The notes under the pieces: model-generated
What the model saw: the letters and a program-made list of their open reading frames with translations, nothing else
Database searches by the model: none
Told to the model about the DNA's origin: nothing
Translations under genes and position numbers: made by a program
NCBI RefSeq assembly: GCF_036417845.1
Contig: NC_089994.1
Location: 12,480,001 to 12,544,000 of the forward strand
Length of the DNA stretch: 64,000 nucleotides
Direction: 5' to 3'
Source of the DNA: Apteryx mantelli
Lineage: Eukaryota > Chordata > Aves > Apterygiformes > Apterygidae
Shown here: positions 14,460 to 24,889 of the stretch, in pieces
How the letters are laid out: each line of letters opens with the position of its first letter
Numbering within the stretch: position 1 is the stretch's first letter

Positions 14460-14950
14460 GCGGGCGCCGGGGCCAGACTTTCCATTCGCTCCTCACAGGA
14501 AGCGGGGGCGGGGGGCGGCCGGAGCGGCAGCCGCTACCAGCGCCGGCAGGAGACAAACCGCGCCTCCTGCGCCTCGCTCCAGCGCCAGCCGCCCGCCGCG
14601 CCTGCGCCGCCGCCCCGTGCGCCTCTGCGCATGCGCCGCCCGCCGCGCCTGCGCGTGGCGCCCCGCCGCCCGCCGGGTCGGGGCGGCCGGGGAGATGGCG
14701 GCGCCGGGCGCGGGGGGTAGAGGCAGGCGCCGGGGCCCCGCACCGCTGCTCCCGCTCAGCGGATAAAACACTGGCGCTCTCCTCCCCCCGGCAGCGCGGC
14801 CCTCCGCAGGAAAGGCTCGGTGCTGCTCCCGGGGCGAGCGGACACGGCTGCCCTGGAGCAGGGGCAGGAAAGGCCCGGCCCGAGGGAGGCAGAGGCGCCG
14901 CGCACCTCCTGCGGCTGCAGCAGCTGCTGCCCGAACGCAGGGGCAGCGGG
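14090..14950. promoter_or_regulatory. EP400: CpG island, EP400 promoter
   Basis: This is a dense run of CG dinucleotides and GC boxes around EP400 exon 1. It contains a palindromic NRF1-type site, TGCGCATGCGCC at 14626-14637, with a related CGCCTGCGCG run near 14645. A YY1-like GAGATGGCGGC lies near 14694-14704, in plus orientation. No TATA box is seen. These are motif matches only; binding is inferred. Confidence 0.85.
14460..14700 (-). other. EP400: EP400 exon 1, non-coding 5' UTR exon
   Basis: A strong donor (CGCG|GTAAGT on the minus strand, GT at 14459-14458) ends a GC-rich first exon inside the CpG island. The transcription start is not visible; the upper limit of about 14,700 is a guess from the position of the promoter motifs. 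Intron 1 then runs to the exon 2 acceptor near 12,539. Confidence 0.65.
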
Positions 14951-15035
14951 CAGGGTTCGGGTCTTAGCAATCATCAAAATACCACTTCTGCCCGCTGAGG
15001 AATGACGCTCAGTTCAGATATAGCAGAAAGCAGGT

Positions 15036-15041
15036 TTTATT
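15036..15041 (-). terminator. Poly(A) signal AATAAA
   Basis: AATAAA on the minus strand (tttatt on plus), about 340-580 bases before the EP400 exon 1 region. It fits the 3' end of a minus-strand transcript containing the two candidate terminal exons. Confidence 0.45.
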
Positions 15042-15648
15042 CCGCTGTTTTTAACATCAGCTAATGAAGAGTTCGTTGACGCTGGAGTGCGGGGTGTACG
15101 CGAGCTCCGTTTTTCAGGGGCTGACGCCCTCCTGCAGACTGCCGTCAGGACGACTTCGACAGTGATTTCCTTTGGATCGTCGCTGCTGAAGCAGTTCTTT
15201 TGGTCTGATCACCAGGACTTCGTTCCTGGAACTTTTTGTGATTAAATCTAAAATTATATGAGTACTGGTTGCTAGTTGAGGGTACAGAGTATTCACACAT
15301 CTAAGATAAAACTGAAAAGAAGTGACAGAGTTTACAAAGAAGATAAAAATTCTATGAAGTAAAATTCATTATATTTAAATAATACAGCATCTGGGGATAT
15401 ACTGTTTTCTAAAGAGTAAAAGACTATTCTCCCATCGTTTTCATTTATTTTCATTAAATTTAAAAGTGAGCAATGATATTTACTGAAGATTTAAGAAATT
15501 TATTTTCAATAGCAGAACATGAAATAAAAAGTAAAAAGTTACCTGACATAAGCTAAGTCATCAGAAGTATCTCTGCACAGTTGTCATCAGACTGATGGTT
15601 ACTACAGCTGATGCTGTCAGATGTTTCTGCTTGAAAAAACTGACAGCA

Positions 15649-15738
15649 TTACAGGCTCTCTAGCTCTGCTGGAATGGCAGGTACTACAGGCGTTTGCTGT
15701 AATATAGCTACAGCTGGAGCCAGCATACTTTCTGAAGC
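15649..15738 (-). CDS. Candidate terminal coding exon of the same unidentified gene
   Basis: After acceptor GAACTTACAG the frame continues in phase 0 as ASESMLAPAVAILQQTPVVP then AIPAELESL and a TAA at 15651-15649. The Ala/Pro/Val composition recalls the tails of nuclear regulators, but I cannot name a family. A further donor-like CAG|GTAACT near 15541 and an acceptor-like TTATCTTAG near 15301 suggest that more 3' UTR may be spliced on. Confidence 0.45.
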   Translation of the reverse strand, partial: ASESMLAPAVAILQQTPVVPAIPAELESL

Positions 15739-16266
15739 CTGTAAGTTCCATAAAAATAAACTGTTGTACTTTCAACATTACAAGTGTTTTAAAGTGATAT
15801 AATCACAAAAGAGAGTGTGAAGTTTTAACAAAGGCACCCACTGAGGGAGATAGGTACACTGAACAAGTACAATTATACTAGTACCATAAACTGCATCTGT
15901 TTCGTTCTATATATGGACTGCCTTTTCAGCATCATAAAATCCAACTTGGGCTGAAGGCGAAAATTTTTTGTCTATGATTATTCTTTGAATAGTATGCTTA
16001 CATCTTTGAACAATAAGACTAATTTTTAAGTTACATTTAGGTCCATCACCAATGATCTCAGCTCAGATAAAACCAAATAGTCCTGTTACACGAAGTCCCA
16101 GTTCTCTCTCTTTGCCGAGAGAGGCCTACACACGCAGTCTGTGCTTACAGATTCATTGATGGGATTCATTAAACTTAGAGGAACACTTATCTCTGCATAC
16201 TATTTTAGGAATGAATTGAATTCATCTGCCACATTGGTAATCATAGTCTGCATTTTTGATTCTCAC

Positions 16267-16371
16267 CTGTGTTTCTCCCTGTAGTTGACACTGGATTTGC
16301 TCCATTTTTTGTTCCTCATCTTGCAGCTGCTGCTCCTGCAGTTGTAAGCGTATTTGTTCTTCAGTCAATGC
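16267..16371 (-). CDS. Candidate penultimate coding exon of an unidentified gene
   Basis: A 105-base block has a clean acceptor (CATAG at 16373-16372) and donor (CAG|GTGAGA at 16267-16266) and exactly 35 open codons in phase 0-0. It reads ALTEEQIRLQLQEQQLQDEE then QKMEQIQCQLQGETQ, a glutamine/glutamate-rich helix with heptad character. I do not recognise the family. It does not match the EP400 exon expected after block G. It continues in phase into the block at 15738-15649. Confidence 0.5.
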
Positions 16372-18088
16372 CTATGATAATAGAAGTAGAGAGGGGGAGG
16401 GGCTAATTGCATCAATAAACTTGCTTTTATTAGTTTTAATTCTTCATGGTAACAGTCATTTTTGCACTATTAAGTCCTGTGAAGATTAATGCTGAAACGA
16501 ATTCTTAATTGTCTGTAATTGCAACAGAAAATTCTGACTTGACAAAAAAATTATTATATATCATGGCTGCCTGCTTCTGACATTGCTAAAATAATAATAG
16601 TAATAATAATGAGATGAACACAGAAATGTAAGGGAACAGATCTGGAATTAATCCAGAAAGACAATTGATTGCTTATAGCTTTGATGCACTGGCAAAGGGG
16701 ATCAAGCACTCAAGAGCCCTATTGAACAGTTTTCCAAAAACCTCGTATTTTTTCTGACTCCCAGCCTTCCTAATTATTTTTATATGCAGAAGGCAACTCA
16801 TATTGAAGAAATCTTACAGAATGGCATAAACCTGGAAAAAAAGAATGGACCTTTTCCCTCACTGTCACTGGCTCTGTACAGATGGAAATAACCTCAGAAA
16901 GACAGCAGCTTCTTACAGTTGTCTGCACAAGTCTGGAAATAAACATTATAAAACTACAAGATGTTTAAATTTCTGGCTCTGATCTAGTAAGGCACTTATT
17001 TTTTATATATCTTTAAAGAACTGCTCACATTCTTACTATTACAGTGCCTGCGCTAAAAAGTCTATTGGACAATCACCTCCCTGAGCAGCCACTTCTTGAA
17101 ACAAATATTAGTACCTTTCTTCAATGGCGTCTCTTCCACAGAATTACCACTTATCAGCCTGTAAAACAAATAAACTCGTTAAATACTGATCCCGATAAAA
17201 CACTGAAACTTCTGAAATTCAACTGCTTCATGTCTAATGAAACGTGCCACAGTGAAGACCTACACCTACACTAGTTTAGAATCGGTCAGATTATTTTCAT
17301 GGGAAACTTTGTATTCTTTTTCAGTTTTATAGAAAGAAAGTTCTCTTTCCTCCTCAGATTTCACGTTTTCAAAACACTAGGGTCATTTAAGTTCTTATTT
17401 GCAAAATGCCTGATAAACAGTCTCTCCTATATAGGATTGGATTTTTTTAAAAACCCTTAAAATAGCAGGATGCTTGCTAACAGACCCCACCCATAATTGG
17501 CTTGAATGAAGTCCGAAATCTCTTCAATTTCACTTTCTAGCTGAAAACCTCTTGTGAAGAACAGATACCTGCCCATTGGTGTAAGGTGAGCAAAAGCCTC
17601 CCTCTGCTCTCAGCACCCCCTTCCAGGAAGGGCAGCAGTCATTCGAGAGAAGCTTTCAAACATCTTGAACTACATGAACATCAGCTCGCAAACATCAGCA
17701 CTAGTTCATTCGAAATCCAGTGATAGATCATCAGTAAAGACATTTATCATTTATCAAGCGCAGGAAACACCCACAGATATTAATGTTCTTTTTGATAGTC
17801 CCGACTCAGAAATCCAGATGGCTTACAAGATGAAACGTGGGAGGGAAAGATGGAAATAGAAGATACAGTAAGGGAAAGGCCAAGGTTTTCATTTTCCCTT
17901 TACTTTGAAGGCAAGTTTTTTTGCATATCAAAGATTTGATCCTACCTTTAAAGGAGAAAAATTTTACAGAAGCAAATGACAAACTAAGAGGACGACTTCA
18001 GCCAAAAATCCTACTCTTTCTCCTAGAAACATCTTCCCTCTATTTTCAATTCTAAAATAACTATACTATTTCTCAGTGCAAAAGTCAC

Positions 18089-18285
18089 CTGTATACATGG
18101 ATATCTTTGTCTCTCTCAGTCCTATCACACCATTCTTTAGCTTTTGCATCTATCAGTAGATTTAAATCAGTATCATAGAACACAACAGTATCTGCATTTG
18201 CATGGCTGACACCTGTGGAAGGAGTGTGGAAAGAAAGAATAGCACAGAAGAATCGCTTGTCTTGGTTGAAGGTTTTTATCAATTT
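18089..18285 (-). pseudogene. EP400-like block G (helicase motifs V-VI)
   Basis: Open reading KLIKTFNQDKRFFCAILSFH, then NADTVVFYDTDLNLLIDAKA, then KEWCDRTERDKDIHVYR. Human EP400 has ADTVVFYDNDLNPVMDAKAQ and EWCDRIGRCKDIHIYR here, so the motif VI arginine-finger segment is altered. Donor ACAG|GTGACT is intact. Confidence 0.9.
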
Positions 18286-19302
18286 CTAAAATAGAGAGAA
18301 AAACAACTTAATTACAACTTCACATCAATGCAAGATAAATCTCCAAACAAACTTTTTTAAAAGAATAAGAAGATCAGAAAAACTGCTTGCTTATTACCTT
18401 CCCAATCTATATTAAGCTTGCCTACATTTTAAGGTATCTGGGAGCCCACATTATAGATGTACATAACTGAAAATTAATTTATGCACCATTAAGAATCATT
18501 TATGTACCATTTATGGTGCAGTTGACCAGACTAAAAACTACAAATCTAAAATAACAACATTGTGTCCTATGACTGGGCACACCTGATTGGGTTATTACAT
18601 TCTGTTCATGCTTCATCATTTTTCTTGTCTATTGACTAAATTGAATCCCTTCTACTGTGCTGACGTGAGTTGCCTTAAGGCAAAGTATTTCAGTTAGGTT
18701 TTATACTGCATCTGACAGAAAGCATAACAATGAAATTTGACATCAAACAAAACAAAAAAAAAAGATAACTGAACCATATTGTTAATGTTTGCTCAAAGCG
18801 TAGGCCCCAAAGGATATTGAAAATCTTACTGGGGAGGGAAATGAGCATACTTTCAATTTATCCTCAGGCAATGCCAGGGCACTATACAGAAATAAAGCCC
18901 CCTGGAGTAAGGCTGAGGAAGTGCCAACACAAAAATGCAACTACAGTTAAAGTACTAACAGTGTAGCTATCTACAGACAGAGAAAACAGAAGCAATTAGT
19001 CAAAAATGCTATTGTGAAATTAAAAAAAAAAAATTGTATTTCAAGCATGAATTACTCAAACATACAACAACCTATGGCATACCTCTTGGAAACACCCTGG
19101 ATGCCACATCAAATAGCAATATAACTGACATATGTTGTACATAGCCATTCCTGTGCTACAGTTACATATGTATTTTGCTTAAATAACAAATGGGCTTATG
19201 GCTTTCCCAAATTGGAGACCCAAATAAATAACTTCCCTCTGGCATTTTTCCTCCCACTAAGAGTGTCTATTTGCTATTAATTTGAGTAAGAAGTCCTCTC
19301 AC

Positions 19303-19467
19303 CAGATAATAGATAACTTTGAGCACCACTCGCATTAACTGTTATGTATGTGAGAAAATGGAAAAGCTCTAGTATATGAAACGTTGGAATCATCTGCATC
19401 AAAATCAACACACGATGTCCTCCTGCTTTCAGCTTCCAAAGACCGACAGCCAGAGCGTCCATCTTTC
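19303..19467 (-). pseudogene. EP400-like block F
   Basis: Reads KMDALAVGLWKLKAGGHRVL then ILMQMIPTFHILELFHF, against human KLEALAILLQKLKSEGRRVL then ILSQMILMLDILEMFLNF. About three residues are missing before LTYITVNASGAQ. The best donor (TCTG|GTGAGA) leaves a phase that does not fit block G, so the junction is also broken or uses a poor donor. Confidence 0.87.
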
Positions 19468-19559
19468 CTGTTTATGAAATAAGAACTTAATGGTTCTGCA
19501 CATAGCATTCAACAATTAGAGAACATTAGCACAGTTATATCAATTTTTTGATTCATTAC

Positions 19560-19762
19560 CTGAATCATGTTGCACCAGCTCGGTGTCTGGAAACTGTAGA
19601 AAATGAGACCTTGCTATCTGCTGCAGCAGACGGAAGTAGGGAAATATCTGTTCTTTTAGATTAAACTTGAAGACCTTCATTTCATTGCTATATGAATGAG
19701 GAGGATTTGCTACATACAAATATGGAGGAGCAGCAACTACAGCTGGCAGCATGCACAGAGCT
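19560..19762 (-). pseudogene. EP400-like block E
   Basis: Acceptor TTTTCCAG. It reads ALCMLPAVVAAPPYLYVANP then PHSYSNEMKVFKFNLKEQ and ends LQFPDTELVQHDSG, corresponding to the human VIPPVVA to LQFPELRLVQFDSG exon. It is open throughout, and its split arginine codon joins block D's donor in phase. Confidence 0.88.
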
Positions 19763-20372
19763 CTGGAAAATGAAACAAGACTTTAATATATTAATTTTTA
19801 ACAGCTTGGGCTGTTAACTACTCAAGAACAATAATAAGGCAGGCATCTGCACAGAAGCGTAAAGAAATTGGCTAAAGGTAGCTGAAAGTAGATCGGTAAA
19901 GCTTTATGTCAACATGAGATAAAAGTAAAAATGCTCGGTATCAGAACAGGACAAGAGAAAATTGCCACTATCCCTAAAGTTACAAAGATAAGCCTCTCTC
20001 TGAGTTACAACTGCCATTGTTTTTGTAAGAATTCACAGAAAAATACAAGATATGTCATACCTGAAAATAAAGTAGAATTGCTACGTAAATAATAATTGCT
20101 ATGGAACTAGTAAGAGTTTTAAAATCTTAAAATGACCTAAAATTAGATATCAGGGATGCAAAAGTAGATTCAGCATATGGGAACTCAGTCTGCAATAAAC
20201 AAGAAAAGATAATAAAGTACCAAACAAGGCAACTCTTATTTAGTATTTTACAGTATTTTACACGAATACTTGTTTTTGTGAATAATTTGCATAGGGAAAG
20301 ATGGTGTTGTATGATAGTAAAATACACCTACCAAATTTGTGCAAAGGCTGCAGATAGATTTGTCTCAATTAC

Positions 20373-20654
20373 CTAGTAACAATATCCTTTAGGGCAATCT
20401 GTTACTGTTTTAATGTCAGAATGAGTTCTCGCAGCAGATCCTTTAGGTCCTCTGAAGTACTTGAAGAAAGACAGCAAAGTCAGACCAGCTCCATTTGTTA
20501 CTCCTGGCAGAACAATGCCAAGAGATTTTTCTTTCACTAATCCAAGAGCAAATTCTCAACAAGCGTCTGCTGTACAGAAGGGTTCTGGAACAACGACACT
20601 CATTCCCAAAATATATATTTTGTCCAGGCATTCCTTTAGTTGTCTTTTTTTATT
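20373..20654 (-). pseudogene. EP400-like block D, with frame breaks
   Basis: Starts KKRQLKECLDKIY, changes frame within an ATATATATTTT run, and continues FGNECRCSRTLLYSRRLLRI (human FINERRCSQAPVYGRDLLRI). It then runs through a diverged part, changes frame again near the SEDLKD codons, and meets a TAA just after LILTLKQ. It ends QIALKDIVTR at ACTAG|GTAATT. These breaks are the best evidence that the copy is dead. Confidence 0.85.
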
Positions 20655-20709
20655 CTATGATAGCCTTTAAAGTCAGAATTCTTTTCTGAATATATTCAGA
20701 AAAGCTGAA

Positions 20710-20769
20710 AGCAAAAAAAAAACAAAAAAAAACCAAAACACCCTGAAGCAAAAAAAAAGGGGGGGGGGC
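20710..20769 (+). repeat. A-rich run followed by G10 tract
   Basis: Several A tracts interrupted by single C bases, ending in a run of about ten G bases. It lies between EP400-like blocks C and D. It could be an old retroposon tail, but no element body is seen beside it. Confidence 0.7.
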
Positions 20770-21884
20770 AAAAGAAAGCTGAAAATTAGGATAACTTAAT
20801 TAAGGTGTGAGTTCTATGAAGAATATGAAAGGAGAAGTGAATAACATAAGAGCAAGAGCTGAAGAATAGAATAATGTATCCATGATACAAAGACAGATGT
20901 TAGGTTTGATATTTTAATGAAAAATAAATCTGTTTTCCTATGCCTGTGGCAAAAATATAATGGGTCTTTCATACTACCATCGGAGAGTCTACTAGAACAG
21001 ATGGATGAGAGACCTGTAGACTGCAATATTCTGCATGCTTTAACAAATTAAAAAGTGCCATCTATTTCAGCAAACAGATATGCACACACGAATCTTGTAA
21101 ACTATACATTATTTGTGATCATGTATATACCCTGTCATACAAAGGATTAGTATTGTACTTGAGTTGGACACCAGAGAGTAGATACTGATTTAGATATAGT
21201 GCTCAAGTCATCCACTGTCATATTAATAAATTCATTTGTCCAGGAAAGCAGTTAGACAAGAAAGATATTTTAATGAAGGAAAGTGATTTAATTTCACAGA
21301 TACATGATATTACAATATGAGGATATTCTGTATGTCTCAACTAGCCACTCTATTTCAAATGGAAATGATGTGAGATAACATGTGAAACATGTACTGTCAA
21401 TATTAAGGCATTGGTTTTAATGCTCGACTAAACACCACTTTGTATCATCAAGTTCACTGGAAATATAAACAAAGGACATTTAGAAAAGCAAAGGAAAATA
21501 TGAACTAGGATACTTATCTCCTAAATAATTTAAGAACTAAGTTTAGACAAAAACTATGGAACAAGCACAACTGGATAAATTATAAATACAGAATACTGTT
21601 TTTCATCCTATATTTTTCAAATACTGTTTATGCTTCTTTTCACCTTCTAAAACAATTAGATATAATTAAACACAGAAAGAAGAAATTACTGAATGCAATT
21701 ACCACTTAGCGTAGAACATGATTAGTCTGCAGAGCACTATGATTATACCATGTTCTTTAATCTTTAGGCTTGCCCATGACTCATTTAAAAATAACCTACC
21801 AGTAATCAAGCTCTCTTACTGCAATTGGAATGCTTCCTAATTTTAACAATGCCCGAACAATCAAAAACTACTGAAGAGATATAC

Positions 21885-22021
21885 CTGCGTTGAAACAGGA
21901 TGTCTTTATACACAGGCTTCTGCTGATTAGAAAGAGTACATGTCAGCACATGCTCGTATTTCCTTTTTAACTGCTTCTCAATATGAATTTTGGACCATCG
22001 CAAGATAAAGGACTGCACTAC
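21885..22021 (-). pseudogene. EP400-like block C
   Basis: Reads VVQSFILRWSKIHIEKQLKR then KYEHVLTCTLSNQQKPVYKD, clearly the human VTQPFILRRTKRDVEKQLTK segment. Both splice borders are intact (TTAG acceptor, CAG|GTATAT donor). The second arginine of FILRR is tryptophan. Confidence 0.9.
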
Positions 22022-22110
22022 CTAACAGAATACAAAATAAAATTTCCCAATTGTATTTCCACAAAGGAAGAGATACTACTATTAAAAGACTATCTTCAAC
22101 AGATACATAC

Positions 22111-22285
22111 TCTGTGCAGTCTTATTGCCACTTTCTGGTAGTGATCCTCACTCCTTTCTGTAGGAGCTATCTTCCTAAAATCCAGGTAAGATTTGGAAAT
22201 CCCTGGAATCAGGAAATGTGCAATGGCCCACTGAGCTTTTAAGGCAGCAGGCAGAAGCAAGTCCATCAAGAGTAAATGATGATGA
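22111..22285 (-). pseudogene. EP400-like block B
   Basis: Acceptor ATTGTTCACAG. It reads HHHLLLMDLLLPAALKAQW then AIAHFLIPGISKSYL, matching human RLLLIDSPLHNTFLELWTM then VHFLVPGISRPYL with no gap, and ends KVAIRLHR at AGA|GTATGT. This block has no stop. Confidence 0.88.
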
Positions 22286-22433
22286 CTGTGAACAATAAAG
22301 ATAATAATTAGAATAAGATTTATCTCATAAGTTATATCACAGCAAGAAAATTAAAAAACAAACACTGAAGTTATTTCAGAAAAATAACTGATGGACAAAA
22401 GCAAGAAGAAAATTTTTAATGAATGCTCCAGAC

Positions 22434-22603
22434 TTCTGGAGATTGAATATTTCATCCCAGTGCTTCTCTGTCAGATTATTACCATTTTGCCTCTCATCTA
22501 AAATTAGTTATTTCCATTGTATTTTCATGACTGCCTCATAGTCTTTAAACAATTGCTTGCAGGAGGCAATACATACATTAAAGTTGCTGCGTTCAATCCA
22601 TTC
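22434..22603 (-). pseudogene. EP400-like block A (Snf2 motif II region)
   Basis: After a good acceptor (TTATGTTGCAG) it reads EWIERSNFNVCIASCKQLF, against EWAEPNSFHVCITSYTQFF in human EP400. A TAA at 22510-22508 follows the WK that precedes LILDERQ (human LVIDEMQ, the motif II position). It ends TEKHWDEIFNLQ before a weak GT donor (GAA|GTCTGG). Confidence 0.88.
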
Positions 22604-24889
22604 CTGCAACATAAAAACACAAAAATCCTGCAGCCTTTTTGCAGGATTTCAGAGTAAAGATTATTAAATGGTTCCTCTTCTGGTATTAAAAAAAAGATTA
22701 TCTTGCACTTCATCCCAGTGCAGTTCTTCAAAGCTTTCAAAATTCCAAAAGAGAAGAGAATGCTCAGTTTCTCTCTCTGGTTGTGATGTTTGAGAACATT
22801 ACATAGAATAACCTTAACAGAAACCGTTTTTTTCCTAAGAGGAAATACTTCTTCTATACAACACAGTAAATCAAGTCTCCTAGCTGCACAAAAGAACTGG
22901 CAATGAAAAGCCATCTTTCCTCATACTTCTTTAAATTGTTCCTTGGAAGAGTTTGGACAAAACTATGTGAAAAGCCTGTTTCAGAATACCTGTATTATAT
23001 TTCTCATTATAAATTATCAACAGTATTCATAGTCAATGGATAAATTCTAAACTCTAAGATTCATGCGTGTCAATCTTTAGGTAAACTCTATCCAGAAGTA
23101 TCAAAATGATTATGTATTGGATCACAGAAGCTGCCAAATCTGTGAATTAACATCCTAATATTTGCTTTCAAAAGCACATAAGGTTATAATTGCAAGAATG
23201 AAAGGAAAATTCATGGAACTAAAAAAAAAAAAAAGAAAATGCCCAGAGCTATGGCAAATTAATTCATTAATTTTCTTCTGCTCTGCTCAGGTCACAAGGC
23301 AAGGAAGAGTTATTACATGATTTATATGGCCCAATCCCAAAACATGAGCAAGAACTGAAAAACTGCAAGCACATCAAAGATACATCGCCATACAGGACTC
23401 CATCAAGGGAAGAAAGAGAAAAGTAACCAGAAACGATGCATCATCCCAAAAGGAGAGCCAAAAGACATATGCTGTAAAAACTGAAAAAATTGTAGGGAAC
23501 TGTGGAAGTTGGAAAAATAAAAGTTAGAGGAAAAAGACCAGGAAGAAACGTATTTTGTAAATAAATTAAGTGAAGCCTTCAAGTCTAAAAACAAATACAG
23601 GGATTCTAAGCTACAAAATACACACCAAACTTCCTGTTGCTTCTTCTGGATAATGCATCATTTTCTCATCAAAAAAACAGATAAATTCAACACATTTGTT
23701 TAATTAAATTCTGCAAATACTAAGATGAGGTACACATCACTGGAGCAAAGATACAAGTCTCCTATACAGAGATTAAGCACTGGTCAAATACAACTGTATG
23801 CAGGGTCATCATGCCAGTAAATAAACACAACCACTAGCAAAAACATTGACCAGCCATCGAAGCAGGTTTTATTGGTAAATATCAAACACTGGTTATGAAT
23901 CAGCACCCATGAAATGAAAAAATATCTCATTAAAGCAATTATCTTTAATTACAAAGCTAAAGACTTATATTTGGCAGTATATACTTTACCATAAATCATT
24001 AATATATGTATTAGACATATCAGTGTTATTTTAAAATTTGTGTCATTGTTTTAAGATAATAGTTATCAAACTTCTGAAGCCATCAAGTGTGCTTTCGTAG
24101 CTACTGTCTCTAAAGGAATTCTTTTTATGGCAATACAGTAAACGTTACTCATTAAAGTAGCCCCACTGGCGTCATCTCTACTGACAGCCATGACAGTCCT
24201 ACAGCAAGATTCACTTCTGGAATTACCAATCTTCAACAGGGACTCAAAAACACCCAATACCTAAAGCGTGAACAACATTTTAAATTCTTGTTTTACTATT
24301 ATAATTGATTTTCTCACATCAGAGGTATATAAATTCACATTATCAGTAATTGTTCTAATGCTACAATTATTGAAGGATTTAAAGGTCACACTCTAAAAGT
24401 TCATGAAGCAGAAAAATCAAGTAAGAGATAGAGAATACAAATAAATAGGATATTATCATCCATAAAAAATTAGATGAGTTACATTACACGGTTATCAAAA
24501 CTGATCAAGACATTGAAAAAGATTAAAAAATAAATAAAAATGCTCCTGCAATACCAAATCTATAAGCAAAAAAAAAACAAACCATAACAATATATAACAA
24601 AGCTATTTGAAAAAAAGCTGAAACAGCTTCTGCTAAGAGGAAGAAAACCTCTTTAACACCACACAAGATACGTTTATGTTTTATAGTGCTCCAGATAACC
24701 GGACACTTGTCCTGGTGAGCCCACCAATTTCGGTCCTGCCCGAAATAATGTTTCGGGACTAAAACAAAATTAACCTAATAAAACATAACCTAGCAGATCT
24801 CACTGTCAATAAAACGGTGCGCTGCTCTATCGCTCACAGAGCTCTAACCACGTCTGCCTTCGATCTCACTCTCGGGTTGCCGCTGTTCT
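22604..24889. other. AT-rich stretch between the orphan CpG island and the EP400-like copy
   Basis: No EP400 N-terminal, HSA or Walker A exon is recognisable. A minus-strand open frame at 24257-24066 and a 129-codon one at 22914-22525 are present; the latter overlaps block A in another frame. Confidence 0.5.

Larger units (their letters stand above)
15042..18088. other. Region around the unidentified terminal exons
   Basis: Apart from the two candidate exons at 16371-16267 and 15738-15649, this stretch is AT-rich with no recognised gene. The minus-strand open frame at 15296-15114 follows an acceptor-like site but resembles nothing I know and may be 3' UTR. Confidence 0.5.
18089..22603 (-). 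pseudogene. Decayed EP400-like duplicate (Snf2 ATPase part), spliced structure retained
   Basis: Seven exon-like blocks in EP400 order lie on the same strand as EP400, upstream of its promoter: 22603-22434, 22285-22111, 22021-21885, 20654-20373, 19762-19560, 19467-19303 and 18285-18089. They match the EP400 ATPase from the WKCLVIDE region through the helicase C-terminal lobe. Introns survive, so this is a DNA-level duplication and not a retrocopy. Damage is clear: a stop after the tryptophan-lysine in the first block, two frame changes and a stop in the fourth, and motif VI changed from DRIGRCK to DRTERDK. The EP400 exons that should follow the third block (with CNHPGL) and the last block are not found by eye, nor is the Walker A exon. 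The last block is about 60 percent identical to human EP400 by eye count from memory, so the copy is old. Expression is possible, but an active ATPase is very unlikely. The alternative, a fast-evolving real paralogue, is hard to fit with the fourth block. Confidence 0.88.

Noticed and set aside
14051-14998. Long overlapping frames (up to 285 codons) on both strands
   Set aside because: They are Ala/Arg/Gly/Pro-rich by-products of CpG-island composition with no splice or start logic.
20461-20689. Plus-strand frames opposite EP400-like block D
   Set aside because: They are antisense shadows of the duplicate exon.
22525-22914. 129-codon minus-strand open frame
   Set aside because: It overlaps EP400-like block A in a different frame and has no recognisable motif. 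The EP400 match in the other frame explains the sequence better.
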